A stretch of 40,340 nt of DNA. Origin: Synechococcus sp. UW140. Lineage in GTDB: Bacteria > Cyanobacteriota > Cyanobacteriia > PCC-6307 > Cyanobiaceae. The DNA is taken from NCBI GenBank assembly GCA_945860085.1, contig CAMAPJ010000015.1:1-40340 (forward strand), read 5' to 3'. Each line of letters starts with the position of its first letter. Position 1 is the stretch's first letter. The position numbers and the translations under genes are program-made. The notes below the pieces were generated by a model. The model had not been told where the DNA came from. It saw only the letters and a list, made by a program, of their open reading frames with translations, and ran no database searches. Shown piece after piece: positions 26,190 to 33,225 of this stretch.

Positions 26190-26636
26190 TCAGGCCTGGC
26201 CATAGCCGCTTTCAACAAGGTCGCGGAAGCGATCGAGATTGGCCTGTAATTCCTTATTGACAATGCCTCCCAGGATGGTGGGTTCCATCAGTGGCGCCAG
26301 GATTCGGGGTAATTCATAGCTGACTGAGAGCTTGACGGCTGTGCGATCGGCTTCGTCCGGATAAAAGCGCACGGCCCCTTTGGTGGGCAAGCCACCCACC
26401 GATTCCCAATGCAGCTGCTGGGCTTCGACCCGCTGGGTGATGCGCGCCTTCCAATGGAAGCGAAAGCCCTGGGCCGCCAGGGTCCAGTCGGTGAGATCGG
26501 GATCATCAAGGGTCACCACCGCCTCAATCCAGCGCATCCACTGCGGCATGGCCTCAAGGTCGCTCCACACCTCCCAGACCCGCTGCACCGGCGCCTGGAT
26601 CTCGGTGGTGACGCTGTGCTCTAACCAACGGCCCAT
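26190..26636 (-). CDS. SRPBCC (START/polyketide-cyclase-like) family protein
   Basis: 148 residues: WLEHSVTTEIQAPVQRVWEVWSDLEAMPQWMRWIEAV is the classic start of the SRPBCC / cyclase-dehydrase fold, a hydrophobic ligand-binding cavity, ending ELQANLDRFRDLVES. The ligand is unknown. It follows crtQ directly (stop at 26638, start at 26636), so it is probably cotranscribed, which suggests a role linked to carotenoid or another lipophilic substrate; that link is an inference from position only. Confidence 0.85.
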   Translation of the reverse strand: MGRWLEHSVTTEIQAPVQRVWEVWSDLEAMPQWMRWIEAVVTLDDPDLTDWTLAAQGFRFHWKARITQRVEAQQLHWESVGGLPTKGAVRFYPDEADRTAVKLSVSYELPRILAPLMEPTILGGIVNKELQANLDRFRDLVESGYGQA

Positions 26637-26637
26637 C

Positions 26638-28161
26638 TCAGCTCACACCAACGGTGGACGCCTGGGCTGAGGCCGGCGTCACCTGGGAGGCCAGGCTAGC
26701 CAGAAGGGGTGGACGGCCCAAGATCGCCGCCGCCACCAGGCGACCGCTCATGGTGGCGCCCTCCATCGAGTCGATGTAGTCCTGGCGGGTGTAGCTGCCT
26801 GCCAGGAAGAAATTGGTTACCGGCGTGGCCTGCTCGGGCCGGTAGGGCTCCATGCCGGGGGCCTCGCGATAGAGCGACTGGGCCAGTTTCACCACATTGC
26901 TCCAGACCAATGTGAGCCCCTGGGCCGAGGGGAAGAGGGCGCGTACCTGGGCGTCGGTGGCGGCGACGATCTCCTCGGTTTTCTTGGGGATCCAGGGGTC
27001 GCCGGGGGTGAGCACGCACTGCAGCAGGGAGCCCAGCCCCTCCTTGCGGTAATCAACGGGGCTGGCCAGGGCCAGGTCAGCGAAGCAGCTGAACTGGGCA
27101 TCGGCTGTGTAAAGCAGGTTGTCGAGGCCGGCGGGACTGGACAGATCGCGACGGCGTTGATCGGCGCCGGCGTCCTGGCCCAGTTCGGTCACCCAGCCGT
27201 CGTAGCGCAGCTGCACCGTGGCGACGGGCACGGCCTCGAGTTTGTAGATGTTGTCGAACTGGGGGTAGCGGCGCCAGGCCTCGGGCAGCAGCCGCTGGAT
27301 CCCGGGCACATCGCAGGCGGCCAGGTAGGTGTCGGCCTCGACGCGCAGGGGCCCCTCCGGGGTGGAGAGGGTCAGGCCGGTGACACGGGTTGGGCTGTCA
27401 GCTGAAGACCCGCCCTCGAAATGCACTTCGCTAACCCGGTGGCGCAGGTGGAGGCGGGCGCCACGGGCCTGGATGTAATCAAGGATCGGACCGGTGAGCC
27501 AGCGGTGGGGCGAACCCTTGAGCAGGTTGAGCTTGGAGGCCTCGGTCTTGGTGGCGAACATCAGGAAGATGGTCAGCATGCAGCGGGCTGAAATCGCCTC
27601 GCAATCGATGAAGCCAAGGGCGTAGGCAATCGGATCCCACATGCGCTCGATGCTGCGCTGGCTGCCGCCGTGGCCGATGAACCACTGCTGGAAACTGATG
27701 CGATCGAGGTCGCGGATCACCGCCATGGCGCCCTCGTAATCGATCAGGCCACGCACGATCGGGCTGGTGCCCAGGGCCAGGGCATTGCGCAGCTTGTCGA
27801 TCCAGTCGAGCTGGGGGGTGGTGAAGAAGGCCTTGAGGCCGTTGAAGGGGGCACCGATCGCAAAGCGGAAATCGAGCTCGCGCAGGTCGCCGCCCTTGTT
27901 CACAAAAAGGTGGGTGTGGTCCTTAGGCAGCAGGTTGCCTAGGGCCCCGACCTTGCGCAGCAGGGCAAACAGATTGGCGTAATTGAAAAAGAAGACATGC
28001 AGCCCCATCTCAATGTGGTTGCCGCCCTCATCCACCCAGCTGCCCACCTTGCCGCCCATGAACGGACGGGACTCGTACAGGTCCACTTGGTGGCCGGCAT
28101 CAACCAGATCGACCGCTGCGGAGAGACCCGCCAGACCGGCACCCACGATGGCGACGCGCAC
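26638..28161 (-). CDS. crtQ: Zeta-carotene desaturase
   Basis: 507 residues from the GTG at 28161, which has AGGGAG 7-8 nt upstream. Plant-type zeta-carotene desaturase (ZDS) converts zeta-carotene toward lycopene at the membrane. The dinucleotide-binding motif [17 protein letters not shown] opens the protein, followed by [14 protein letters not shown] and the [13 protein letters not shown] segment typical of ZDS/PDS. The longer open frame to 28296 would start before the conserved N-terminus and is rejected. It is divergent from the IscA-like gene and upstream of the SRPBCC gene. Confidence 0.92.
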   Translation of the reverse strand: MRVAIVGAGLAGLSAAVDLVDAGHQVDLYESRPFMGGKVGSWVDEGGNHIEMGLHVFFFNYANLFALLRKVGALGNLLPKDHTHLFVNKGGDLRELDFRFAIGAPFNGLKAFFTTPQLDWIDKLRNALALGTSPIVRGLIDYEGAMAVIRDLDRISFQQWFIGHGGSQRSIERMWDPIAYALGFIDCEAISARCMLTIFLMFATKTEASKLNLLKGSPHRWLTGPILDYIQARGARLHLRHRVSEVHFEGGSSADSPTRVTGLTLSTPEGPLRVEADTYLAACDVPGIQRLLPEAWRRYPQFDNIYKLEAVPVATVQLRYDGWVTELGQDAGADQRRRDLSSPAGLDNLLYTADAQFSCFADLALASPVDYRKEGLGSLLQCVLTPGDPWIPKKTEEIVAATDAQVRALFPSAQGLTLVWSNVVKLAQSLYREAPGMEPYRPEQATPVTNFFLAGSYTRQDYIDSMEGATMSGRLVAAAILGRPPLLASLASQVTPASAQASTVGVS

Positions 28162-28184
28162 CCTTGCACTCCCTTGATCGGCCG

Positions 28185-28288
28185 ACTCTATGGAGACGCA
28201 GGCCTCCCGTGCGGGGCGCCCACCAACAGGCCCTGGGCCGACCGTCCCAACCGCCCCATGGGCAAGGACACCAAGAACTCCATAGAGT
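28185..28288. promoter_or_regulatory. Inverted repeat pair in the crtQ-iscA divergent region
   Basis: ACTCTATGGAG (28185-28195) and its exact reverse complement CTCCATAGAGT (28278-28288) lie 82 bp apart in the 159-bp divergent gap. This is the layout of a shared two-site operator. No regulator can be named. Confidence 0.5.
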
Positions 28289-28320
28289 TGCGGCAACTAG
28301 AGGTCCGAAAGGCCGCCGCC

Positions 28321-28749
28321 ATGAGCACCGAAACCGCCCCGGCCCCAGCGTCCATTACTTCTGTTGATCCCAGCAGCCCCGCCCCCCACACCGCCAAGGA
28401 TGGCAAGGGCATCTTGGTGACCGAGCCGGCCATGAAGCAGCTAGCCGCCCTGATGCAGCAACAGGGCGGGGCCAAGGTGCTGCGGGTGGGTGTGCGCTCG
28501 GGGGGGTGCAGCGGCATGAGTTACACCATGGACTTCATCGACTCCGGCGAGATCCGCACTGACGACGAGCAGTACGTCTACGAACCCAGTGGCGTCCCCA
28601 GTTTCAAGGTCGTGAGCGACCCCAAAAGCCTCCTCTACATCTATGGCATGCAGCTGGATTTTTCCAGTGCCCTGATCGGCGGCGGCTTCAACTTCACCAA
28701 CCCCAACGCCTCCCAGACCTGCGGCTGCGGCAGCTCGTTTGCGGTCTGA
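28321..28749 (+). CDS. HesB/IscA family iron-sulfur assembly protein
   Basis: 142 residues. A-type Fe-S carrier fold: ILVTEPAMKQLAALM, VLRVGVRSGGCSGMSYTMDF and the C-terminal QTCGCGSSF give the three conserved Cys (63, 134, 136) that hold the cluster. The first 28 residues are a variable, Pro/Ala-rich extension. ATG 28321 is the first sensible start. It is divergent from crtQ and upstream of the TPR gene. Confidence 0.92.
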   Translation: MSTETAPAPASITSVDPSSPAPHTAKDGKGILVTEPAMKQLAALMQQQGGAKVLRVGVRSGGCSGMSYTMDFIDSGEIRTDDEQYVYEPSGVPSFKVVSDPKSLLYIYGMQLDFSSALIGGGFNFTNPNASQTCGCGSSFAV

Positions 28750-28768
28750 GCCAGGCCGGAGCCCGAAC

Positions 28769-28785
28769 CTCAGCTGGAGGCTGAG
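28769..28785 (+). terminator. Short hairpin after the IscA-like gene
   Basis: CTCAGC/GCTGAG 6-bp stem with a 5-nt loop, 20 bp after the stop. There is no T-run, so it is a weak candidate. Confidence 0.25.
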
Positions 28786-28830
28786 CCAGCCGGGTGTCAA
28801 TCTGAGGGCAATCAGCCCTGCAGCAGCGCC

Positions 28831-29262
28831 ATGACGGCCACCCCCGGTTCCGCCGGCGAATCCGCCTTCGAACAGGCCCTAGGCCGCTACCAGCGCGGCG
28901 AAGCGACCGCCGAGGTACTCGAAGACTTCCGCGCCATCACCCAGCAGGAGCCACGCCTCTCGGCCGGTTGGACCTGCCTGGCCTGGCTGGAGCTGCTCGA
29001 TGACCAGCCCCTGCAGGCGTTGCGCTCGGCCCGGGTCGCCGTCAAGCTCAGTCCCCAAGATCCCCAGGCCCGCATCAACCTCAGCCTGGCGATGCTGGAA
29101 ACCAATGCCAAGGGCGTGCGCGAGCACATCGAATTGGTGCAACGGATGCGGCTGATGGCGCCGGAGCTGGCCGCCGAACTCGACAATTCGATCGCCGATG
29201 GTCTGCTCCGCAAACCCGGCTGGAAGGCCCTAGAGAAGGTGAAGGCCTGGCTGACGGTGTGA
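28831..29262 (+). CDS. TPR-like helical repeat protein
   Basis: 143 residues of paired helices: AFEQALGRYQRGEATAEVLEDF, SAGWTCLAWLELLDDQPLQALRSARVAVKLSPQDPQARINLSLAMLE. This fits a small tetratricopeptide-repeat protein with a scaffold role; the function is unknown. No signal peptide. The stop overlaps the start of the LpxB-like gene, so translation is likely coupled. Confidence 0.75.
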   Translation: MTATPGSAGESAFEQALGRYQRGEATAEVLEDFRAITQQEPRLSAGWTCLAWLELLDDQPLQALRSARVAVKLSPQDPQARINLSLAMLETNAKGVREHIELVQRMRLMAPELAAELDNSIADGLLRKPGWKALEKVKAWLTV

Positions 29263-30599
29263 GCGCAACTGGTTTGAATGCAACCGGTTTTAGTGCCACT
29301 GGTTTTAGTACAACCAATGTTGGTGCAACCAACGTGAGCCCTGGCGCTCCGATCCTGCTGCTCAGTAATGGGCACGGCGAAGACCTCAGTGGCGCCCTGA
29401 TCGCCAGCGAACTGCGGGCCCGGGGCTTTGAGGCCGACGCCCTGCCCCTAGTCGGCCACGGGCGCGCCTACGACCAGGCCGGCATCCCCCTGCTCGGTCG
29501 CACCCGCGAATACAGCACCGGCGGCCTCGGCTACACCAGCCTCTGGGGCCGGCTCACGGAAGTCTTTCAAGGCCAGGTGGGCTACCTGCTGCGGCGCCTG
29601 GCCCTACTGGCGCGTATCGCCCACCGCTACGACTTGGTGGTGGTGGTGGGTGATGTGTTGCCGGTGGCGGCGGCCTGGCTGAGCTGGCGGCCGGTGGTCA
29701 CCTATTTGGTGGCCTATTCGAGCCATTACGAAGGACGACTAAGGCTGCCCTGGCCCTGTGGCACCTGCCTGGCCAGTGCCCGGTTCCGCAGGGTGTTCAG
29801 CCGGGATGCGCTCACGGCCAGCGACCTGAGCGAGCAACTGGGCCGGCCGGTGGAGTTTCTGGGCAACCCCTTTTTCGATGCGGCCGTGGCCGCCAGCGAA
29901 CCCGTGGCCGCCAGCGAACCCGTGGGCGCCGGCCAGCCGGCCCCCGCCCAGAGGCTGGGGCTGCTGCCAGGTAGCCGCCTGCCCGAGGCCATGCACAACC
30001 TGGAACTGATGCTGGAGGTGTTGGCCCAGCTGCCCGAACACCTGCAACAACCCGAACAGCTCGGGCTTTCGGCCGCCCTGGTGGGCCGGCTGGGCCCGGA
30101 GGAAGTGGCCCCCCTGGCCAGCCGCCTCGGCTGGCGCCTCGACAGCGAGGCCGGCACGATCACACGCCTGCGCCGAGGCCCTTTGCGGCTGGAGCTGGTC
30201 TGGGGACGCTTCGCGGCAGTGGTGCAACACAGCGATCTGGTGCTCTCGATGACCGGCACCGCCGCCGAACAGGCCGTCGGCCTGGGCAAGCCGGTGTTGC
30301 AGCTGGTGGGCTCGGGCCCCCAGTTCACCGACAACTTCGCCGAAGCCCAGCGGCGCCTGCTAGGGCCGTCCGTGTTCTGCGCCGAGGGCCGCAGCGGCAG
30401 CGCCGAGCAGCGGGAGGGCACCGCCCGGCTGCTGGCCCAACGCCTCAGCGACCTGCAACGGGATGGCAGCCTGGCCGAGCGCTGCCAGCACAACGGCCTC
30501 GAACGCATCGGTGCCGGCGGCGGCACCGCCAGGATGGCGGACGCCATTATCGAAGCCCTAGCCCTGGGCCCGTTAGCCCCTGGGGGCCCCCATGCCTGA
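29259..30599 (+). CDS. Lipid-A-disaccharide synthase-related protein (TIGR03492-like)
   Basis: Up to 446 residues. The core starts at PILLLSNGHGEDLSGALIASELRARGFEA, followed by VVVVGDVLPVAAAWLS and a C-terminal domain with SMTGTAAEQAVGLGKPVLQLVGSGPQF, the donor-binding pattern of GT-B folds like LpxB. It is the cyanobacterial orphan family related to LpxB but not LpxB itself; its reaction is unknown. The GTG at 29259 would put a repeat (ATGFS-type) at the N-terminus; a GTG at 29334, just before the conserved block, is an alternative. It overlaps the next gene by 8 bp. Confidence 0.8.
   Translation: MSATGLNATGFSATGFSTTNVGATNVSPGAPILLLSNGHGEDLSGALIASELRARGFEADALPLVGHGRAYDQAGIPLLGRTREYSTGGLGYTSLWGRLTEVFQGQVGYLLRRLALLARIAHRYDLVVVVGDVLPVAAAWLSWRPVVTYLVAYSSHYEGRLRLPWPCGTCLASARFRRVFSRDALTASDLSEQLGRPVEFLGNPFFDAAVAASEPVAASEPVGAGQPAPAQRLGLLPGSRLPEAMHNLELMLEVLAQLPEHLQQPEQLGLSAALVGRLGPEEVAPLASRLGWRLDSEAGTITRLRRGPLRLELVWGRFAAVVQHSDLVLSMTGTAAEQAVGLGKPVLQLVGSGPQFTDNFAEAQRRLLGPSVFCAEGRSGSAEQREGTARLLAQRLSDLQRDGSLAERCQHNGLERIGAGGGTARMADAIIEALALGPLAPGGPHA
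29265..29339 (+). repeat. 15-bp tandem repeat, five copies
   Basis: Consensus GCAACTGGTTTTAGT; copies 2 and 3 differ at two positions, copies 4 and 5 are more diverged. Period is exact (29265, 29280, 29295, 29310, 29325). In frame it reads as pentapeptides ATGLN, ATGFS, ATGFS, TTNVG, ATNVS. It lies at the junction of the TPR and LpxB-like genes. Confidence 0.9.
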
Positions 30600-30957
30600 C
30601 CCCACAACCAAGCCCGAACCCCAGCCCCAGCCGGAACCCCTAGCCAAGGCTGAGCCTCAGCCAGAGCTTCAACCAAAGCCTCAGCCAGAGCCTCAACCAG
30701 AGCCTCAGTCAGAGCCCTTGGCTCAGCGCCTGAAGGACTGGCTCGATGCCCTGCTGGTGGGCGATGTGTTTTTGGTGATCGGCGCCGCCCTCTGGTTTGG
30801 CCTGGCGGTTGTGTTGCACAGCCGCAAGATCGAGGCGCCGCTGCGGCTGTTTGAACGCCTCTGGCAACCCCTGTTCTTGCCGGCGATCAGCCTGCTGATG
30901 GCGGCGGCGATCGTCAGCGGGGTCCTGGGCTGGTGGCGGCGGCGAGGGCAGTCTTGA
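30592..30957 (+). CDS. Small membrane protein with PEPQ-repeat N-terminus
   Basis: 121 residues. The first 40 are Pro-Glu-Gln repeats (PEPQPEPQ pattern), encoded by 12-bp units such as CAGCCAGAGCCT. They are followed by two hydrophobic helices (VFLVIGAALWFGLAVVLH and PLFLPAISLLMAAAIVSGVLGW) and a basic end. It is not recognised as a known family. Its start overlaps the LpxB-like stop by 8 bp; its end overlaps the convergent epimerase gene by 44 bp. Confidence 0.65.
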   Translation: MPDPTTKPEPQPQPEPLAKAEPQPELQPKPQPEPQPEPQSEPLAQRLKDWLDALLVGDVFLVIGAALWFGLAVVLHSRKIEAPLRLFERLWQPLFLPAISLLMAAAIVSGVLGWWRRRGQS

Positions 30958-31864
30958 GTTCGGGCGTTTCGTAGACGAAGCCCTGCTCCTGCAAGCGCTC
31001 TGGACGCACATGCTGGCCTTCCAGCACCACCTGGGCGCCGTCGCCGAGCAGCAATTGCAGGATCGGTCCGGGCACGGGCAAGAGGCTGGGGCGCCCCAGC
31101 ACCTTGCCGAGCTGGGAGGCAAAGCTGGTCATCGAGCAGGGTTCGGGCGCCACGGCGTTGTAGGGCCCCTCGTAGCTGGGATCCACCAGGGCGGCTGCGA
31201 TCAGGCGGCAGAAGTCGCGGCGGGAGATCCAGCTCATCCATTGCTGGCCCGAGCCGATCGGCCCGCCAAAGCCGGCCCGGAAAATCGGCAGCATCTTGCC
31301 GAGGGCGCCGCCATCGGCCGCCAACACAATCCCCGTGCGCAGAATCACCAGCCGGCAAAGACCTGCGGCCGCCTGGGCCTCCGCCTCCCAGGCCGCGCAA
31401 AGCCGGCCAAGCAGGTCGCGGCCAGCGGGGCTGGCTTCACCAAAGCGCTCGCTGAGGCTGGTGCCGTAGTAGCCGATCGCTGAGCCGCTAATTAACACTT
31501 GGGGCCGCGCCAGGGCGGGCTGGGCCGCTAGGGCGCTGAGGGCCGCCACCAGCTGGTGGGTGGTGGCCACGCGGCTGTCAAACAGGAGCTGGCGCTGGGC
31601 GGCCGTCCAGCGCTTGTCGGCAATCGGTTCGCCAGCCAGGTTGATCACCGCCTCGGCGCTGGCCAGGGCCGCCTGCAGCTCGGGCTGCTGCCAGGTGGCG
31701 GCCTGGGACGGGTCCCCCTGCAGTCGCACCAGATCGGAATGGGACAGGCCTGCCAAGGGCCTGGCCTGGCGACTAAGCAGGCTGAGGCGATGGCCCTGGC
31801 CCAGCAGCAGGGGCACCAGCTCCCGGCCGACAAACCCGCTGCAGCCAACCAGCAGGATCTGCAT
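30914..31864 (-). CDS. TIGR01777 family NAD(P)-binding epimerase-like protein
   Basis: 316 residues. The N-terminal Rossmann motif MQILLVGCSGFVGRELVPLLL, NLAGEPIADKRW, the active-site SAIGYYGTSLSERFGE (SDR Tyr region) and the C-terminal DUF1731-like AQVVLEGQHVRPERLQEQGF fit the extended SDR family TIGR01777 (YfcH, SulA-like). The substrate is unknown. It is divergent from ndhO (167 bp gap) and convergent with a small membrane protein gene. Confidence 0.88.
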   Translation of the reverse strand: MQILLVGCSGFVGRELVPLLLGQGHRLSLLSRQARPLAGLSHSDLVRLQGDPSQAATWQQPELQAALASAEAVINLAGEPIADKRWTAAQRQLLFDSRVATTHQLVAALSALAAQPALARPQVLISGSAIGYYGTSLSERFGEASPAGRDLLGRLCAAWEAEAQAAAGLCRLVILRTGIVLAADGGALGKMLPIFRAGFGGPIGSGQQWMSWISRRDFCRLIAAALVDPSYEGPYNAVAPEPCSMTSFASQLGKVLGRPSLLPVPGPILQLLLGDGAQVVLEGQHVRPERLQEQGFVYETPELKTALAAATSPGPR

Positions 31865-32031
31865 GGGCGCCGTTCTCTGTCTTCAGTGGCGCCAGGCTAA
31901 GGGCCATGGTGGAGGCCCTAAGGGCCGGCCGCCGCCTCGGCAAGCCGGGGCTCTTTGCCGCCTGGCCCTGACGCAGCCGAGGCCCAGGCCGGTGGGGGCC
32001 CTAGCCTGCCCCTAGATCAACCGCTGCCGCC

Positions 32032-32280
32032 ATGGCCGAAACGCCAACCCCCTCGCCCGCCCCGGCGCCGGCAGCGCTGAAGAAGGGCAGCCTGGTGAAG
32101 GTATCCGGCGCGGCCTACGGCGGCAGCCTGGAGGCGGGCGCCAGCGATCCCAGCCCACCGGCCTACCTGTTGGAAGGCCCGGGCGAAATCCTGGCGATCA
32201 AGGGCGCCTACGCCCAACTGCGCTGGCGCCGTCCCGTGCCCGATGTCTGGCTGCGGCTCGACCAACTCGAAGCCTTTTAG
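32032..32280 (+). CDS. ndhO: NAD(P)H-quinone oxidoreductase subunit O
   Basis: 82 residues. KKGSLVKVSGAAYGGSLEAGASD and GEILAIKGAYAQLRWRRPVPDVWLRLDQLEAF are the NdhO SH3-like core. The peripheral subunit of cyanobacterial NDH-1 regulates cyclic electron flow and respiration. An Ala/Pro-rich N-terminus of 15 residues precedes the core. Probably its own transcript: a divergent promoter region to the left and the convergent J-domain gene 16 bp to the right. Confidence 0.92.
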   Translation: MAETPTPSPAPAPAALKKGSLVKVSGAAYGGSLEAGASDPSPPAYLLEGPGEILAIKGAYAQLRWRRPVPDVWLRLDQLEAF

Positions 32281-32296
32281 GCGGTTCTAGGGCCGC

Positions 32297-32992
32297 TCAA
32301 AGCTCCAGCTGGCGCCGTTCGGCCAGCAGCTGGCTGCGCAGGCGCTTGGCTTCGCGCAGCAGCTCCCGGCCATCGCGCAGGTAGCTATCGACGTAGCCCA
32401 TGGTGTAGCGCTCCAGGTCGCGCAGGGCGTCCTGCACCTGGCTGAGGCAGTGATAGAGGTTGAGGGCAAAGGCCTGGGCGCCGGCGGGGCAGGCCCTAGA
32501 GCGATAAAGGCTTTCGACTTTTTCCAGCCTGGCCTGGCTCTGGCTGAGGAAGACGCAGAAGGCCTCCATCAGGCTGTCGTCGTAGGGATCGGCGGAGAGC
32601 TCGCGCAGCTGGGCCGGGAAGGGGTTGATCACCTGGGCGAGCAGGCGATCGATCGGGGCCACCACCTGCTGCAACCAGAGCGAGAGCTCCTCATCGGCGG
32701 CCCGGGCCCGGCCCGAACGCGACGCCCGGGAGGCCCGCCCACGGGCGGCTCCCATGGACGGGTCGGATGCCTTGGAATAGCGCAGGTCGTAGGCGCGGCG
32801 ACTCTCGCCATCGCGCAGCAGCTCCCAGGCGGCGTTGAGGGCAATGATCCGCTCCTCGTCGCCGCCGGCATCGGGATGGTGCTGCTTCACCAGGGCCCGG
32901 TAGGCCGCCTTGATCTCGGCGCCACTGGCGGCGGCCGTGAGCCCCAGCACCCGGTAGGGATCGGCAACCGTGGAAGCGAGCGGGGACCCCAT
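32297..32992 (-). CDS. J-domain (DnaJ-like) protein
   Basis: 231 residues from the ATG at 32992. An N-terminal J-domain (DPYRVLGLTAAASGAEIKAAYRALVKQHHPDAGGDEERI) with the HPD motif that stimulates an Hsp70 partner, then a basic Arg/Ser linker (GRASRASRSGRARA) and a C-terminal helical region of unknown fold. There is no Gly/Phe region or zinc finger, so it is a type III J-protein. A longer reading to 33052 begins with residues unlike the family. The porin terminator lies just upstream. Confidence 0.85.
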   Translation of the reverse strand: MGSPLASTVADPYRVLGLTAAASGAEIKAAYRALVKQHHPDAGGDEERIIALNAAWELLRDGESRRAYDLRYSKASDPSMGAARGRASRASRSGRARAADEELSLWLQQVVAPIDRLLAQVINPFPAQLRELSADPYDDSLMEAFCVFLSQSQARLEKVESLYRSRACPAGAQAFALNLYHCLSQVQDALRDLERYTMGYVDSYLRDGRELLREAKRLRSQLLAERRQLEL

Positions 32993-33056
32993 GGCGGCGT
33001 GGGCCGGACAGCAACCGGGCCATCTTGCCCCCATGACTGACCCTGCGGCCACCGCT

Positions 33057-33089
33057 CAATAAAAAAGCCCCCCAATGAAGGGAGGCTTT
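33057..33089 (-). terminator. Rho-independent terminator of the first porin
   Basis: On the minus strand AAAGCCTCCC pairs with GGGGGGCTTT (one mismatch) around ATT-type loop bases and is followed by TTTTTTATT. It lies about 140 nt after the porin stop and just before the J-domain gene. Confidence 0.85.
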
Positions 33090-33225
33090 GAGGGTGTGTG
33101 AGTGAGAGCCCGAGGCGGCTGTGTGAAGGAGTGAGCGATCAACCCAAGAGTTGGGCCGACAGGAACGCCGGCCCGATGAAGCCAGATCTGTTCAACGGAT
33201 CTGGATTCAACTCCTGAGCGAAGGA
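33090..33225 (-). promoter_or_regulatory. Structured, CU/CA-rich 3' UTR of the first porin
   Basis: Between stop and terminator the minus-strand RNA has hairpins CCAGATC/GATCTGG (33182-33204) and GGGCCG/CGGCCC (33153-33174). It also has ACTCCTTCACAC (33121-33132), one T different from the Yfr1 core ACTCCTCACAC, and CTCACTCACACACC with CTCACAC (33096-33102). No ORF. This could be a 3'-UTR-derived regulatory RNA; I know of no published equivalent. Confidence 0.45.

Noticed and set aside
31906-31971. 21-codon plus-strand ORF before ndhO
   Set aside because: No Shine-Dalgarno, no conserved pattern, and chance ORFs of this size are common.
33058-33132. Possible yfr1 gene itself (CU-rich stretch plus terminator hairpin)
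   Set aside because: The core has an extra T (ACTCCTTCACAC), the upstream GC hairpin of Yfr1 is not clear, and the sequence is contiguous with the porin 3' UTR. It is better described as a Yfr1-like 3' UTR.
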